A DNA stretch of 64,000 nt from positions 339 to 64,338 of the forward strand of contig NZ_JALBFU010000007.1 in the NCBI RefSeq assembly GCF_022662575.1. The letters are read 5' to 3'. Positions 49,054 to 58,483 of this stretch are shown here, one piece after another. Position 1 is the stretch's first letter. Each line of letters starts with the position of its first letter. Made by a program: the position numbers and the translations under genes. This stretch comes from Luteimonas aquatica (GTDB taxonomy: Bacteria > Pseudomonadota > Gammaproteobacteria > Xanthomonadales > Xanthomonadaceae). The notes beneath the pieces are model-generated. The model was not told where the DNA came from. It did no database searches and saw nothing but the letters and a program-made list of their open reading frames with translations.

Positions 49054-50906
49054 GGGTGCACCGCCGCCGCGGCGGCCGCCGCCACTTGCGCCTGCGTGGA
49101 GACCGGCTTGCCCGTGTTCTTCTTCGCCTCGGCCTTGGCCTGCTCGGCCAGCCAGGTCTCGATGTCGTCCGGCGGCACGTCCATCAGGCGCAGCGCGCCC
49201 TCCATGACGGCGCGGTACACCGGCGCGGACACCAGGCCGCCGTAGTACTTGCCGGCCTGCGGGTCGTTGATGACGATCACCGTGGCGAAGCGCGGATTGG
49301 TGGCGGGCACCACGCCGGCGAACAGGGCGAAGTAGTGGCCGGGGTCGTAGCCGCCGCGGCTGGCCTTGCGCGCCGTGCCGGTCTTGCCGGCGACGTGGTA
49401 GCCGAGCACGGCCGCCTGCTTGGCGCCGCCGAGGGTCACCACGGTCTCCATCATCCGCACCACTTCGTGGGCGATCTCCGGGCGCACCACCTGCGGCGCC
49501 TCGCTCTGCTGGCCCTTGACGAAGGTCGGCGTGACCAGGCGGCCGCCGTTGCCCAGCGCCGAATAGGCGCGCGCGATCTGCAGCGGCGTCACCGACAGGC
49601 CGTAGCCGTAGGACATCGTGGTCTTGGACGATCCGCTCCAGCGCGAGGGCGGCGGCAGCACGCCGGAGGACTCGCCCGGGAAGCCGCTGCTCGGCGAGCT
49701 GCCGTAGCCGAAGCCGTGCACCGAGTCGTAGAAGGTCTTGTTGGGCACGCGCGCGGCGATCTTGGCGGCGCCGATGTTGGAGCTGCGCGTGATCACGCCG
49801 GTCACGTCGAGCACGCCGTTGTTGCGCGGCACGTCGCGGATCGTGAAGCGGCCCACCGCCATGTAGCCGGGATTGGTGTCCACGCGCGTCTCGGGCGTGA
49901 CCACCCCGGCGTTGAGCGCGGTGGCGATGGTGAGCGGCTTCATCGTCGAGCCCGGCTCGACCAGGTCGGTCACGGCGCGGTTGCGGCGCACGTCGGCGGG
50001 CGCGCCGTTGACCGCGTTGGGGTTGTAGCTGGGCAGGTTGGCCATGGCGAGGATCTCGCCGGTGTTCACGTCCATGATCACGATCGAACCGCCGGCGGCC
50101 TTGTTCTCGACCAGGGCGTTGCGCAGCTCCTTGTAGGCCAGGAACTGGATGCGGCGGTCGATGCTGAGCGTGATGTCCTTGCCGGGCACGGCCGCGCGCA
50201 CCAGGTCGACGTTCTCGACGATGCGGCCGCGGCGGTCGCGGATCACCTTCTCGGCGCCCGGCTGGCCGCGCAGCCATTCGTCGAAGGCCAGCTCGACGCC
50301 TTCCTGGCCCTTGTCGTCGACGTTGGTGAAGCCCAGGATGTGCGCCATCGCCTCGCCCTGCGGGTAGAAGCGGCGGTATTCGCGCTGCGAGAACACGCCC
50401 GGGATCTTCAGCGCCAGGATCTTCTGCGCCTCGACCGGGTTGATGCGGCGCTTGAGGTAGAGGAATTCCTTGTCCGCCTTCTGGGTGAGCTTGCGGGTGA
50501 GCTCGTCGGCGGAGATGCCGATCGCCCGGGCCAGCTCGGGAATGCGGTCCGGCGCCTTGAGCAGCTCGCGCGGATTGCTCCACACGCTCTCCACCGGCGT
50601 GGACACGGCCAGCGGCTCGCCGTTGCGGTCGGTGATCATGCCGCGCGAGGTGGGGATCGGGATCTCGCGCAGGATGCGGGCGTCGGCCTTCTGCCGGTAG
50701 AAGGCGTTGTCGATCAGCTGCAGGTCGACCGCGCGGCCGACCAGCGCCACCGCGCACAGCCCGAGCGTGCCCACCACCAGCCGCAGCCGCCCGCGCAGGT
50801 TGAACTGCGCGCGGTTGCGCGACTTGCGCGGCGGCGCGCCGGCGCCGTTCTTGCGGCCGGCGGCCCGGCGCCTGAGCGCGTCGCGGAGGGCGTCGACGAG
50901 CTTCAT
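49050..50906 (-). CDS. ftsI: Septal peptidoglycan transpeptidase FtsI (PBP3)
   Basis: The 618-residue class B penicillin-binding protein has a short cytoplasmic N terminus, a membrane helix at about 40-60, a dimerisation domain ([18 protein letters not shown]) and a transpeptidase domain with SxxK (EPGSTMKP), SxN ([10 protein letters not shown]) and KTG (GKTGTARK). The C terminus is long and Ala-rich ([11 protein letters not shown]). It cross-links septal peptidoglycan. Start and stop both overlap neighbours by 4 bases. Confidence 0.97.
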   Translation of the reverse strand: MKLVDALRDALRRRAAGRKNGAGAPPRKSRNRAQFNLRGRLRLVVGTLGLCAVALVGRAVDLQLIDNAFYRQKADARILREIPIPTSRGMITDRNGEPLAVSTPVESVWSNPRELLKAPDRIPELARAIGISADELTRKLTQKADKEFLYLKRRINPVEAQKILALKIPGVFSQREYRRFYPQGEAMAHILGFTNVDDKGQEGVELAFDEWLRGQPGAEKVIRDRRGRIVENVDLVRAAVPGKDITLSIDRRIQFLAYKELRNALVENKAAGGSIVIMDVNTGEILAMANLPSYNPNAVNGAPADVRRNRAVTDLVEPGSTMKPLTIATALNAGVVTPETRVDTNPGYMAVGRFTIRDVPRNNGVLDVTGVITRSSNIGAAKIAARVPNKTFYDSVHGFGYGSSPSSGFPGESSGVLPPPSRWSGSSKTTMSYGYGLSVTPLQIARAYSALGNGGRLVTPTFVKGQQSEAPQVVRPEIAHEVVRMMETVVTLGGAKQAAVLGYHVAGKTGTARKASRGGYDPGHYFALFAGVVPATNPRFATVIVINDPQAGKYYGGLVSAPVYRAVMEGALRLMDVPPDDIETWLAEQAKAEAKKNTGKPVSTQAQVAAAAAAAVHP

Positions 50907-51169
50907 GGCCGGATCACCACGATGTCGGCGCCCTCGGGGAACTTCATGCCGAGCTTGGTGCGCGCGATCAGGTCGATGCGGTTGGCCTCGGCCCAGGTCG
51001 CCTGCTCCAGCTGCAGGCGGCCGAAATCCACGTTGAGCTCGTCGCGCGCGTGCTCCAGCCGCGCCAGCTGCACGAACAGCTGGCGGTGCTGGTGGCGGGC
51101 GTTGACCACGCCCACCGCGCTGACGATGTTGGCCACGACCAGCACGGCGAGCAGCACGCGCAGGATCAT
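50903..51169 (-). CDS. ftsL: Cell division protein FtsL
   Basis: The 88-residue bitopic protein has one membrane helix ([21 protein letters not shown]) and a periplasmic coiled coil ([32 protein letters not shown]). It works with FtsB and FtsQ. Its ATG at 51167-51169 overlaps the rsmH stop and its stop overlaps the ftsI start. Its position between rsmH and ftsI is invariant in the cluster. Confidence 0.93.
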   Translation of the reverse strand: MILRVLLAVLVVANIVSAVGVVNARHQHRQLFVQLARLEHARDELNVDFGRLQLEQATWAEANRIDLIARTKLGMKFPEGADIVVIRP

Positions 51170-52146
51170 GCGGCGGCCTCCAGCAGCTTCTCGGCCACGC
51201 GCAGCACCGCGCTGCGGGCGCGCGGGTTGGCGGCGGTCTCGGCGGCGCCGGCCTTCTGCGCGTCGCCGATGATGCGCAGCGTCGGCACGAAAGGAGCGGC
51301 CGCCGGCAATCGGCGATCGGCCGGCGGCGCTTTCGCATGACGCGCGATGAAACGCTTGACGATGCGGTCTTCCAGGGAATGGAAGCTGATCACGGCCAGG
51401 CGCCCGCCGGCCTTCAGCGCGGCGTGGGCGCCGTCCAGGCCCTGGGCGAGGTCGTCGAGCTCGCGATTGACATGGATGCGGATCGCCTGGAACGACCGGG
51501 TCGCCGGGTGGATTTCCTTCTGGCCGCGCGCCGGCTTGGAACGCGGCATGTTCGCGGCGATCAGCTGCGCCAGGTCGGCGGTGCGCTCCAGCGGCTGCTG
51601 CGCGCGCCGGGCGACGATGGCGCGGGCGATGCGGCGGCTCATGCGCTCCTCGCCGTGGGTCCACAGCACGTCGGCGATCTCCTGCTCGGACGCGCGCGCC
51701 AGCCACTGCGCCGCGCTCTCGCCGCTGTCGGGGTCCATGCGCATGTCCAGCGGGCCGTCCTTGCCGAAGCTGAAGCCGCGCTCGCCGACGTCCAGCTGCG
51801 GCGAGGACACGCCCAGGTCGAGCAGCACGCCGTCCAGGCCGCTCTGCGCGGCGTCCCAGTTCGCGAGGTCGGCGAAGCTGCCGCGGCGGATCGACACGCG
51901 CGGATCGGCGCCGAATTCACGCTCGGCGACGGCGATCGCTTCGGGATCCTTGTCCATCAACAGCAGCCGACCTCCTCCCCCCAAGCGTTGCAACACGCCG
52001 CGCGCATGTCCGCCGCGCCCGAACGTGCCGTCCAGATACGTTCCGTTCTCCACCACTCGCAGCCCTTCCATGGCCTGCTGGAACATCACAGGCAAATGCT
52101 GGACCGGGAGGTGGGCGGAACCGGCGTCCGCGCCACCGGCCGTCAC
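51166..52146 (-). CDS. rsmH: 16S rRNA (cytosine(1402)-N4)-methyltransferase RsmH
   Basis: This 326-residue SAM-dependent methyltransferase has [16 protein letters not shown] (motif I), [16 protein letters not shown] and [14 protein letters not shown]. The true start is GTG at 52144-52146: it overlaps the mraZ stop as GTGA and gives the expected N-terminal segment ([13 protein letters not shown]) and length; the first ATG (52086) would remove 20 residues. It modifies C1402 of 16S rRNA. Confidence 0.94.
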   Translation of the reverse strand: MTAGGADAGSAHLPVQHLPVMFQQAMEGLRVVENGTYLDGTFGRGGHARGVLQRLGGGGRLLLMDKDPEAIAVAEREFGADPRVSIRRGSFADLANWDAAQSGLDGVLLDLGVSSPQLDVGERGFSFGKDGPLDMRMDPDSGESAAQWLARASEQEIADVLWTHGEERMSRRIARAIVARRAQQPLERTADLAQLIAANMPRSKPARGQKEIHPATRSFQAIRIHVNRELDDLAQGLDGAHAALKAGGRLAVISFHSLEDRIVKRFIARHAKAPPADRRLPAAAPFVPTLRIIGDAQKAGAAETAANPRARSAVLRVAEKLLEAAA

Positions 52147-52589
52147 AACTGCAAACCGAGCATGTCCTCGCCCAGATCGGCATCGCCCAGCGTCTGCCTG
52201 ATCTGCGCCAGATGCGCCTGCTCGCTCCACAACTCGAACTTGTCGCCCATGCCCACCAGCACCGCCCGCTTCTCCACGCCGATCGCGTTGCGATGGCTGG
52301 CGGGCAGGCCGATGCGGCCGCTGCCGTCGGGCTCGACGAAGGTCGCCGCGCCCACCAGCTTCAGCTGCAGGTTGCGGCTGACCGATTTGGTGCGCGGCAA
52401 CGCGTTGACCTGGTCGCGCACGCGCTCCCAGACCGGCTGCGGGTACAGGTACAGGCAGCCGGCCTCGAAGGGGTTGTAGGTGATGACCAGGCGGTTTCCG
52501 CACTCGCGCGCGACAAGGTCCCGGTAGCTGGTCGGGATCGCCAGCCGGCCCTTATCGTCGATTGTGATGGCGGTCTCGCCTTGGAACAC
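52143..52589 (-). CDS. mraZ: Transcriptional regulator MraZ
   Basis: The 148-residue protein has two SpoVT-AbrB-like halves, each with the conserved DxxxR motif (DDKGRLAIP near residue 12, DGSGRIGLP near residue 90). MraZ forms rings and represses its own dcw promoter by binding short direct repeats upstream. Such repeats lie at about 52637-52663. It is the first gene of the 12-gene run. Confidence 0.96.
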   Translation of the reverse strand: MFQGETAITIDDKGRLAIPTSYRDLVARECGNRLVITYNPFEAGCLYLYPQPVWERVRDQVNALPRTKSVSRNLQLKLVGAATFVEPDGSGRIGLPASHRNAIGVEKRAVLVGMGDKFELWSEQAHLAQIRQTLGDADLGEDMLGLQL

Positions 52590-52636
52590 GACAACCCTTC
52601 CGGTTTTGCCCGTCTTCGGCGGGCTTCAACGCCAGA

Positions 52637-52663
52637 AAACCACGAAACTCCCGGTTTTCCCAC
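52637..52663 (-). promoter_or_regulatory. Candidate MraZ-binding boxes
   Basis: On the minus strand GTGGGA, CGGGA and GTGGT occur at about 10-bp spacing between the probable -10 element and mraZ. E. coli MraZ binds three TGGGN repeats with 10-bp periodicity. The match is partial. Confidence 0.45.
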
Positions 52664-52671
52664 GAAGCGCC

Positions 52672-52700
52672 ACCTTAGGATCGCCGCACAGGGTTGTCAA
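52672..52700 (-). promoter_or_regulatory. Probable sigma-70 promoter of the dcw cluster
   Basis: A perfect -35 TTGACA (52695-52700) is followed after 17 bp by TAAGGT (52672-52677) as a weak -10. It reads into mraZ with an ~80-nt leader that carries the MraZ-like boxes. Confidence 0.6.
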
Positions 52701-52770
52701 CAACTTTCGAAAGTAAATTTCATCAAGCGCGTCAAGGACTTGCGAAGAACTTCAGAGACTTGTTCAAGCT

Positions 52771-52779
52771 TTATCCACA
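52771..52779 (+). promoter_or_regulatory. Consensus DnaA box upstream of mraZ
   Basis: TTATCCACA is a perfect DnaA box. It is flanked by AAGCTT on both sides (52766-52784 region), about 70 bp upstream of the dcw -35 element. A single box can occur by chance; see findings. Confidence 0.5.
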
Positions 52780-53115
52780 AGCTTCTGTTTCGTCTCAAAT
52801 TTTAAGATTTGACCCATCTCACACTCTCTGAGACTTCGGACCGCGCACCCGTTCACACGACATGCTGCAATGCAGCAAGCCGTTGCCCAGAATATTTCCA
52901 AAGCCCATCACAAAGAAAGTGGGGCAAATCGATAGGCAACGCCAATGGAACAATCCCGCACATTCCTGCCGCAAGCCGCCAACCGCGCAACCGAGGAGCC
53001 CCCTTTGGTAAAGGGGGCGCCGCGAAGCGGCGGGGATTTGGGTGTAAAGAAGCCCGGGGCCCAAAGTTCGCAACGCGAACTTTGGGGCTTCATTTGGCGC
53101 CAAGCGCCAAATGAA

Positions 53116-53487
53116 GCGGCGGAGCCGGCCGATAAGCCGGGTTCTGTCTGGGACAGTCATTCCTCTAGGCGCAGCGTCGCCGCTACGCTCAAGCAGCCTA
53201 CCCGGAGGCACCGCGGGCCGCGGCATTGCCTCCCTATTTGGCCTTGCTCCCGGTGGGGTTTGCCGTGCCGGTCCGTTGCCGGACTCGCGGTGCGCTCTTA
53301 CCGCACCATTTCACCCTTGCCGTCCCGCTTGCGCAGTCTTAGGCGGTATCTTTCTGTTGCACTTTCCGTCGGCTCGCGCCGCCCAGGCGTTACCTGGCAC
53401 CGTGCCCTGTGGAGCCCGGACTTTCCTCGGCACCCGGCCATGACGAGCATGCTCGGGTGACGCGACTGTCTGGCCGGCTCCGCCGCG
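53116..53487 (-). ncRNA. rnpB: RNase P RNA (class A)
   Basis: On the minus strand the RNA begins GGCGGAGCCGGCCAGACAGT and ends near CAGAACCCGGCTTATCGGCC, the signature 5' and 3' ends of bacterial RNase P RNA; the ends pair as the P1 helix (GGCGGAGCCGGCC with GGCCGGCTCCGCC). The conserved internal GGAAAGTCCGGGCTCCACAG (P4 and CR-I region) is present near the 5' end. It matures tRNA 5' ends with RnpA. Ends are estimated to within a few bases. Confidence 0.95.
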
Positions 53488-53683
53488 GGCATTGTCGCAT
53501 GCACCGACCGCCGCGATGCGCGGCTCCCGAGGGCGGCCCCCTCCGCCGCCGCACCGGTTCAGCTTTCGCCGCGGCGATGGGGTTCGCTTCGACGCGCTCG
53601 CGCGGCTGCCGGCCGCCGACGTCACAAGGGATGCGACGGGAAGCGCCGACACTGCTGCTTCGCAATCAACCGAGGGAAGGAGC

Positions 53684-54760
53684 ATGAAGAGACTCGTGAT
53701 GGGATGCCTGCTGGCCGCGCTCTCGCTGCAGGCGCAGGCGGGACCGAAAAGCATCTTCCTGCAGCTCAACCAGCCCTTCGTCGAAGCCGACATGCGCGCC
53801 TGGCTGCAGAAGGCCTGCGACCTCAAGGACGCCGGCGATCCCAACCAGCTCACCAACCTGGTGATCCAGCAGGCCACCCATTCGGACGGCACCTTGCGGG
53901 CGGCCGCGCTCAACGTGGCCGAGCCCTACTTCCGCTGCTTCGGCTCCGTGTTCTTCGGCGTCGCGCATAGAAGCAACGAGGAGTGGAAGGATTGGCCCAG
54001 ACCTCCGGACAAGGACAAGACCAACGACAACCCCGGCACCATGTACGACGCCGGCATCAAGGACGCCAGCTTCCGCGCGGACGGCATCCGCGTCGCCAAG
54101 CTCGCCGCCGACAACATCACCGCGCGCTTTCCCAACCTCCCCTTCCACTGGTACGTCTCCTACGAATCCAACCTCAACTACATGACCGATGCCGCCATCC
54201 GCGGCGCCTACAAGGAGTACCTGTCGCAGGTCACCGCCTATCTCTACGCGGTGAAGCCGAGATCCATCCTGTGGTCGCCGGCGTTCTGGACGCCCTACGA
54301 CACGCTGAGCGCCGCGCAGCGCGAGTCGCTCACGGCCGCCGTGGCCGAGGTGCTCGCCTCGAGCCCGCGCCTGAACCGCCTGGATTTCCAGGACTTCATC
54401 GGCCAGGCCTCGACCGTGACCTGCGTCAGCCCGACCAACTGCCTGCCGTGGCAGCCCGTGCGCTACAAGATCGACTACCGCAACACGCTCGGCTACTACG
54501 CGCTGATGCGCGACGCGCAGGCACGCGCGGGCAATACCGTGGTGAACCTGATGGTGAACATGGAGATGTTCATCACCCAGCGCGACGCCGCCGGAAATGA
54601 GGTCGGCTTCACGACCGGCGATCCGCCGGAGCTCGCGTTGCGCGAGCAGAAGTACCGGGAGAACGGCATCCCGATCGGCGCATGCTGGGAAATCCGCTAC
54701 TGGTATTTCTCGAACTACGGCGTTCCGGCGGTGACCTGGACATATCCGGCGCCGCAATAG
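53684..54760 (+). CDS. Secreted DUF4434-like protein of unknown function
   Basis: The 358-residue protein has a signal peptide (MKRLVMGCLLAALSLQAQAG, cleavage near residue 20). The mature part resembles the DUF4434 glycosidase-like TIM barrels (FHWYVSYESNLNYMTDAAIRGAYKEYL, PRSILWSPAFWTPY), with acidic residues in the usual barrel positions. This assignment is tentative. The start is fixed by GGGAAGGAG just upstream. It lies alone between rnpB and rsmI, with its own direction, and converges on rsmI. Confidence 0.75.
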   Translation: MKRLVMGCLLAALSLQAQAGPKSIFLQLNQPFVEADMRAWLQKACDLKDAGDPNQLTNLVIQQATHSDGTLRAAALNVAEPYFRCFGSVFFGVAHRSNEEWKDWPRPPDKDKTNDNPGTMYDAGIKDASFRADGIRVAKLAADNITARFPNLPFHWYVSYESNLNYMTDAAIRGAYKEYLSQVTAYLYAVKPRSILWSPAFWTPYDTLSAAQRESLTAAVAEVLASSPRLNRLDFQDFIGQASTVTCVSPTNCLPWQPVRYKIDYRNTLGYYALMRDAQARAGNTVVNLMVNMEMFITQRDAAGNEVGFTTGDPPELALREQKYRENGIPIGACWEIRYWYFSNYGVPAVTWTYPAPQ

Positions 54761-54801
54761 GCGCGGGCCGCGGCGAGGCCGGGCGATCGCGCGAGACGGG
54801 C

Positions 54802-55644
54802 CTACTCTCCTCCGCCGTACAGCGCCTTGCGCGGCGCCCCGCTCAGCTCGGCCGCCAGCTTGGCGGCGGCCGAGGGCGGTAGGTGCGCGCTCAGCTTGGC
54901 GTACAGGCGCCGGCCCTCGGCGACCTTGGCGTCGGCGTCCTCGCCCACCCCCTCGAGCAGCAGCACGAATTCGCCCTTGCGCTGGTTCGGGTCGGCGTCC
55001 ACGCGCGCCTGCAGCTCGGCCAGGGAGCCGTCCAACACCGTCTCGAACAGCTTGGTCAACTCGCGCGCCAGCACCGCGCGCCGCGCCGCGCCGAACGCCA
55101 CGACGCAATCGGCCAGGGTCTCGGCGATGCGGTGCGCGGACTCGTAGAACAGCAGGGTGCGCGTTTCCCCGGCCAGTGCGGCCAGACGGTCGCGGCGGGC
55201 GCCGGCCTTGGCCGGCAGGAAGCCTTCGAACACGAAGCGGTCGCTGGGCAGGCCGGCGACGCTGAGCGCGGCGATCAGGGCGCTGGGGCCGGGCACCGGC
55301 GAGACGCGCACGCCGGCCGCGCGCGCGGCACGCACCAGGCGGAAGCCCGGATCGCTGACCAGCGGCGTGCCGGCATCGGAGACCAGGGCCAGCGACTCCC
55401 CGGCCTGCAGCCGCGCCACCAGGCGGTCGGCCAGCTCGTCCTCGTTGTGCTCGTGCAGGGCGAGGAGCGCCTGCTCGATGCCGAAGTGCGCCAGCAGCTG
55501 GCGGGTATGGCGGGTGTCCTCGGCGCAGATCGCGGCCACCTGGCGCAGCGTCTCCTGGGCGCGCGGGGACAGATCGCCAAGGTTGCCGATCGGGGTGGCG
55601 ACGACATACAGCACGCCGGGGCGGGAAGCGGTGGTGGCGGACAT
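54802..55644 (-). CDS. rsmI: 16S rRNA (cytidine(1402)-2'-O)-methyltransferase RsmI
   Basis: The 280-residue SAM methyltransferase has LYVVATPIGNLGDLSPRA, AEDTRHTRQLLAHFGI, SDAGTPLVSDPGF and PGPSALIAALSVAGL. It 2'-O-methylates C1402, the same nucleotide modified by RsmH encoded 2.7 kb away. Start ATG 55642-55644 gives the usual N terminus. It is divergent from the lpoA-like gene, as in E. coli. Confidence 0.96.
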   Translation of the reverse strand: MSATTASRPGVLYVVATPIGNLGDLSPRAQETLRQVAAICAEDTRHTRQLLAHFGIEQALLALHEHNEDELADRLVARLQAGESLALVSDAGTPLVSDPGFRLVRAARAAGVRVSPVPGPSALIAALSVAGLPSDRFVFEGFLPAKAGARRDRLAALAGETRTLLFYESAHRIAETLADCVVAFGAARRAVLARELTKLFETVLDGSLAELQARVDADPNQRKGEFVLLLEGVGEDADAKVAEGRRLYAKLSAHLPPSAAAKLAAELSGAPRKALYGGGE

Positions 55645-55751
55645 CGGGCTCCAGTGCAAGCGCCCCAACGTGAACGTTTCCGGCCCCTGGCGGAGACGGA
55701 AAGGGCGCAAAGGGTAGAATCCTAGCCGTTTCCGTCCCCGGACCGGCCGTG

Positions 55752-56954
55752 ATGCGCTATTCGCTGCAATCGTTGAAAGGAATTCTCGCCGCCGCGCTGC
55801 TGGCCGTGCTGGCTGCGGGCTGCACCACGGTGCAGGTCAGCCAGGCGCCCAAGAAGACGCCGGACACCCCCGCCGAGGCCACGCAGCGCGTCGCCCACTG
55901 GCAATTCGACGCCGGCAGCCGGCCGCCGGCCGAGCGCGACGGCTACCGTCCGCCGCAGAAGCTGGCGGTGCTGCTGCCGCTGTCGGGCAGCTTGGCCACG
56001 GCCGCCGCGCCGGTGCGCGACGGCCTGCTCGCCGGCTACTACGGCGAGCAGCGCCGGCGCCCGGAACTGAAGTTCTACGACACCGCCGGGACCGCCGGCG
56101 GCGCGATCGCGGCCTACCAGAAGGCGGTGGCCGAGGGCGCCGACCAGGTGGTCGGCCCGCTGGGACGCGACGAGGTGGACGCGGTGTTCCGCGACGTGAA
56201 ATCCGGCGTGCCGGTGCTCGCGCTCAACTACGGCACGGTGGCGCCGCCGGCCAACAACGCCAGCTATTCGCTGGCGCCGGAGGACGACGGCAACAGCGCG
56301 GCCGACTACCTCACCGCGCGCAAGGCGCAGCGCGTGCTGGTGCTCAGCTCCGGCGACGACTACGCGCGCCGCAGCGCCGGCACCTTCGCCAAGCGCCTGC
56401 AGGAGAACGGCGGCAGCGTGATGCAGACGCTGGCGGTGGTGGGCGACAAGCCCGCCGACATGACGGCCACGCTGCAGGCCGCGCTGCAGCGCGAAGGCGG
56501 CGTGGACGCGGTGTTCCTGGCCCTGCGCGGCCCGGCCGCGCGCGCCGTCGCGCCGCAGCTGCTGGCGGCCGGCTATGCCGGCAAGCCGCTGGTCGCCACC
56601 TCGCAGCTGGCCTCGGGCACCGGCAAGGCCGAACAGGACCGCGCCCTGGACGGCATCGCCTTCCCCACCGAGCGCTGGGGCGTGGCCTCGGTGTCCGGCC
56701 TGCCGGGCGCGGCCGATACCGGCAACCGCCTGGCCACCGCGCGCGGCCCGGCGGCCAAGCTGTTCGCCTTCGGCTACGACGCCTGGCTGCTCACCGCCTA
56801 TCTCGAGCACCTGGCCACCAGCGCGGACGCCAACGTGCAGGGCGCGACCGGCGCGCTGCGCATCGGCGCCACCGGCAACGTGCTGCGCACGCCGGCGTGG
56901 TCGACCTTCAGCAGCGGCTACGTGGTGCCGCTCAACGACGGCCGCGGCGGCTGA
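55752..56954 (+). CDS. lpoA: LpoA-like penicillin-binding protein activator lipoprotein
   Basis: The 400-residue lipoprotein has lipobox VLAAGC (Cys at about residue 23) and a periplasmic-binding-protein fold (KLAVLLPLSGSLATAAAPVRDGLLAGYY, VGPLGRDEV, VFLALRGPAARAVAPQLL). It corresponds to the C-terminal domain of E. coli LpoA; the N-terminal TPR domain is absent, as usual in xanthomonads. LpoA stimulates PBP1A. The conserved neighbourhood rsmI-lpoA-yraN supports the assignment. A GTG directly before the ATG could also serve as start. Confidence 0.88.
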   Translation: MRYSLQSLKGILAAALLAVLAAGCTTVQVSQAPKKTPDTPAEATQRVAHWQFDAGSRPPAERDGYRPPQKLAVLLPLSGSLATAAAPVRDGLLAGYYGEQRRRPELKFYDTAGTAGGAIAAYQKAVAEGADQVVGPLGRDEVDAVFRDVKSGVPVLALNYGTVAPPANNASYSLAPEDDGNSAADYLTARKAQRVLVLSSGDDYARRSAGTFAKRLQENGGSVMQTLAVVGDKPADMTATLQAALQREGGVDAVFLALRGPAARAVAPQLLAAGYAGKPLVATSQLASGTGKAEQDRALDGIAFPTERWGVASVSGLPGAADTGNRLATARGPAAKLFAFGYDAWLLTAYLEHLATSADANVQGATGALRIGATGNVLRTPAWSTFSSGYVVPLNDGRGG

Positions 56955-56964
56955 CACGGCACGC

Positions 56965-57014
56965 CGTTGAACGCATGCCCTTGAGTGCATGCCCTTGAAC
57001 GCAGGCCGTTGAAC
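56965..57014 (+). repeat. 14-bp tandem repeat (about 3.6 copies) before and across the yraN start
   Basis: Units CGTTGAACGCATGC, CCTTGAGTGCATGC, CCTTGAACGCAGGC and a partial CGTTGAAC run head to tail. The unit length is not a multiple of three, and both candidate yraN starts (GTG 56985, TTG 57009) lie inside the array. Confidence 0.8.
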
Positions 57015-57395
57015 CAGACGCAGGCCCGCGGCGCGGCCGTCGAGGCGGCGGCGCGCGCGCACCTGCTGCGCGCCGGCCTGCGCGAGGTGGCGGCGAACGC
57101 GCGCTCGCGCCTGGGCGAACTCGATCTGGTGATGCTCGACGCCGCCCGGCCCGGCGGCGCGGAGCTGGTGTTCGTGGAAGTGCGCTACCGCCGCGACGCG
57201 CGCTTCGGCGGCGGCGGCGCGTCGGTGGACGCGTCCAAGCGCCGCAAGCTGGTGCGCGCGGCCGGGCAGTTCCTGGCCGCGCACCCCGAGTTCGCCGCGA
57301 CGGCCTGCCGCTTCGACGTGATCGATGCCAGCGGCGACCCGGCGGCGCCGACGCTGGTCTGGCTGCGCGACGCCTTTCGCGCGGACGACCTGTAA
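56985..57395 (+). CDS. yraN: YraN family (UPF0102) nuclease-like protein
   Basis: This 136-residue protein of the UPF0102 family has an endonuclease-like fold: [37 protein letters not shown], then [10 protein letters not shown] (ExK/R-type acidic site). The function is unproven. Two starts are possible: GTG at 56985 (given) or TTG at 57009, which would give the typical N terminus beginning with Asn-Gln-Thr. Neither has a clear Shine-Dalgarno. It follows the lpoA-like gene in the conserved order. Confidence 0.85.
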   Translation: MHALERRPLNQTQARGAAVEAAARAHLLRAGLREVAANARSRLGELDLVMLDAARPGGAELVFVEVRYRRDARFGGGGASVDASKRRKLVRAAGQFLAAHPEFAATACRFDVIDASGDPAAPTLVWLRDAFRADDL

Positions 57396-57498
57396 CGGAC
57401 TCTCTCCTTCGGCGTCCAGGCGTTTCGTGCGAGGCCTTGACGGCTCCGCGTTGCCTGCCCCATGGGACCTGAGGGGCTGCGCGCACGCGGGCGGCCGA

Positions 57499-58458
57499 TC
57501 AGAAATGCGCGTATCCGGCGCTCGGCGGCGTCCACGCCTGCCCGCGCGCATCGAACGCGCGCACGCCCCGCGTCGCCACGGTGCGGCCGATCCGGGTCGC
57601 GGCCACGCCGCAGGCCCCGGCCGCCGCCTCGATGTCCGCGCGGCGCGAAGGCGGCGCGGTGAAGCACAGTTCGTAGTCGTCGCCGCCGCCGGCCTGCAGC
57701 GCGCGCCGCGCGTCGTCGTCGAAGGCGGCGCGCAGCGCCGGCGAGGCCGGCAGCGCATCGACCTCGACCTCGGCGCCGAGGCCGCTCGCCTCGCACACGT
57801 GGCCGAGATCGGCGAGCAGGCCGTCGGAGACGTCGATGCAGGCGTGCGCCAGCGCCGCCAATGCCGCCCCCATCGCCACGCGCGGTTGCGGCCGGTCCAG
57901 GCGCTGGCGCAATGCCGCGTCCATCGGCGCGCCGGCGCGCCATTGCGCCAGCGCGCCGGCGGCATCGCCCAGCGTGCCGGTCACCCAGATCTCGTCGTCG
58001 GCCCGCGCGGCGTCGCGGCGCAGTGCGCGGCCGGATTCGGCCAGGCCCAGCGCCGTCACGCACAGCGACAGCGGCCCGCGCGTGGTGTCGCCGCCCACCA
58101 GCGCGACGTCGTGGCGCGCGGCGAGCGCGAGGAAGCCGTCGAGGAAGGCGTCCAGCCATCCCGCCTCGCCCGCCGGCAGCGAGAGCGACAAGGTGCACCA
58201 GGCCGGGCGCGCGCCCATCGCGGCCAGGTCGGAAAGATTCACCGCCAGCGCCTTCCAGCCGATGTCGGCGGGCGCGGTGGCGTCGGGGAAATGCACGCCG
58301 GCATTGAGCGTGTCGGTGGCCACCGCCAGCTCGTGGCCGGGCGGCACCCGCAGCAGCGCCGCGTCGTCGCCGATGCCCAGCCGCACGTCGGCGCGCTCGG
58401 GGCCGGCGGCGCGCAGGCGCGCGGCGATGCGGGCGATGAGATCGAATTCCGCGCTCAT
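57499..58458 (-). CDS. thiL: Thiamine-monophosphate kinase
   Basis: The 319-residue enzyme phosphorylates thiamine phosphate to thiamine diphosphate. Signatures are RLGIGDDAALL (Mg-binding), NLSDLAAMGARPAW, VALVGGDTTRGPLSLCV, CIDVSDGLLADLGHV and GGGDDYELCFTAP. The ATG at 58458 is 25 bp after the nusB stop, in the conserved order ribH-nusB-thiL. A longer in-frame start would overlap nusB. Confidence 0.96.
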   Translation of the reverse strand: MSAEFDLIARIAARLRAAGPERADVRLGIGDDAALLRVPPGHELAVATDTLNAGVHFPDATAPADIGWKALAVNLSDLAAMGARPAWCTLSLSLPAGEAGWLDAFLDGFLALAARHDVALVGGDTTRGPLSLCVTALGLAESGRALRRDAARADDEIWVTGTLGDAAGALAQWRAGAPMDAALRQRLDRPQPRVAMGAALAALAHACIDVSDGLLADLGHVCEASGLGAEVEVDALPASPALRAAFDDDARRALQAGGGDDYELCFTAPPSRRADIEAAAGACGVAATRIGRTVATRGVRAFDARGQAWTPPSAGYAHF

Positions 58459-58483
58459 GGCGCCCGCGGCGGCGGCGCCGCGC

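Larger units (their letters stand above)
52590..53115. other. Gene-free 526-bp region between mraZ and rnpB
   Basis: The mraZ-proximal half is AT-rich with the dcw promoter, a DnaA box and the inverted repeat TCAAAT TTTAAG ATTTGA (52795-52812). The rnpB-proximal part (about 52985-53115) is a composite of palindromes: CCCCCTTTGGTAAAGGGGG, GCCGCGAAGCGGC, CCCAAAGTTCG CAA CGCGAACTTTGGG-like, and CTTCATTTGGCGC..GCGCCAAATGAAG. The latter resemble xanthomonad intergenic repeats and may end rnpB transcription. No credible coding sequence is present. Confidence 0.6.

Noticed and set aside
48279..50700. Long plus-strand frames opposite the mur and fts genes
   Set aside because: They are antisense shadows of well-supported minus-strand genes in high-GC DNA.
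52059..52086. ATG start of rsmH at 52084-52086
   Set aside because: It would drop conserved N-terminal residues; GTG at 52144-52146 overlaps the mraZ stop and restores normal length.
52771..52779. Replication origin
   Set aside because: Only one DnaA box is present and there is no dnaA, dnaN or box cluster, so an origin is not supported.
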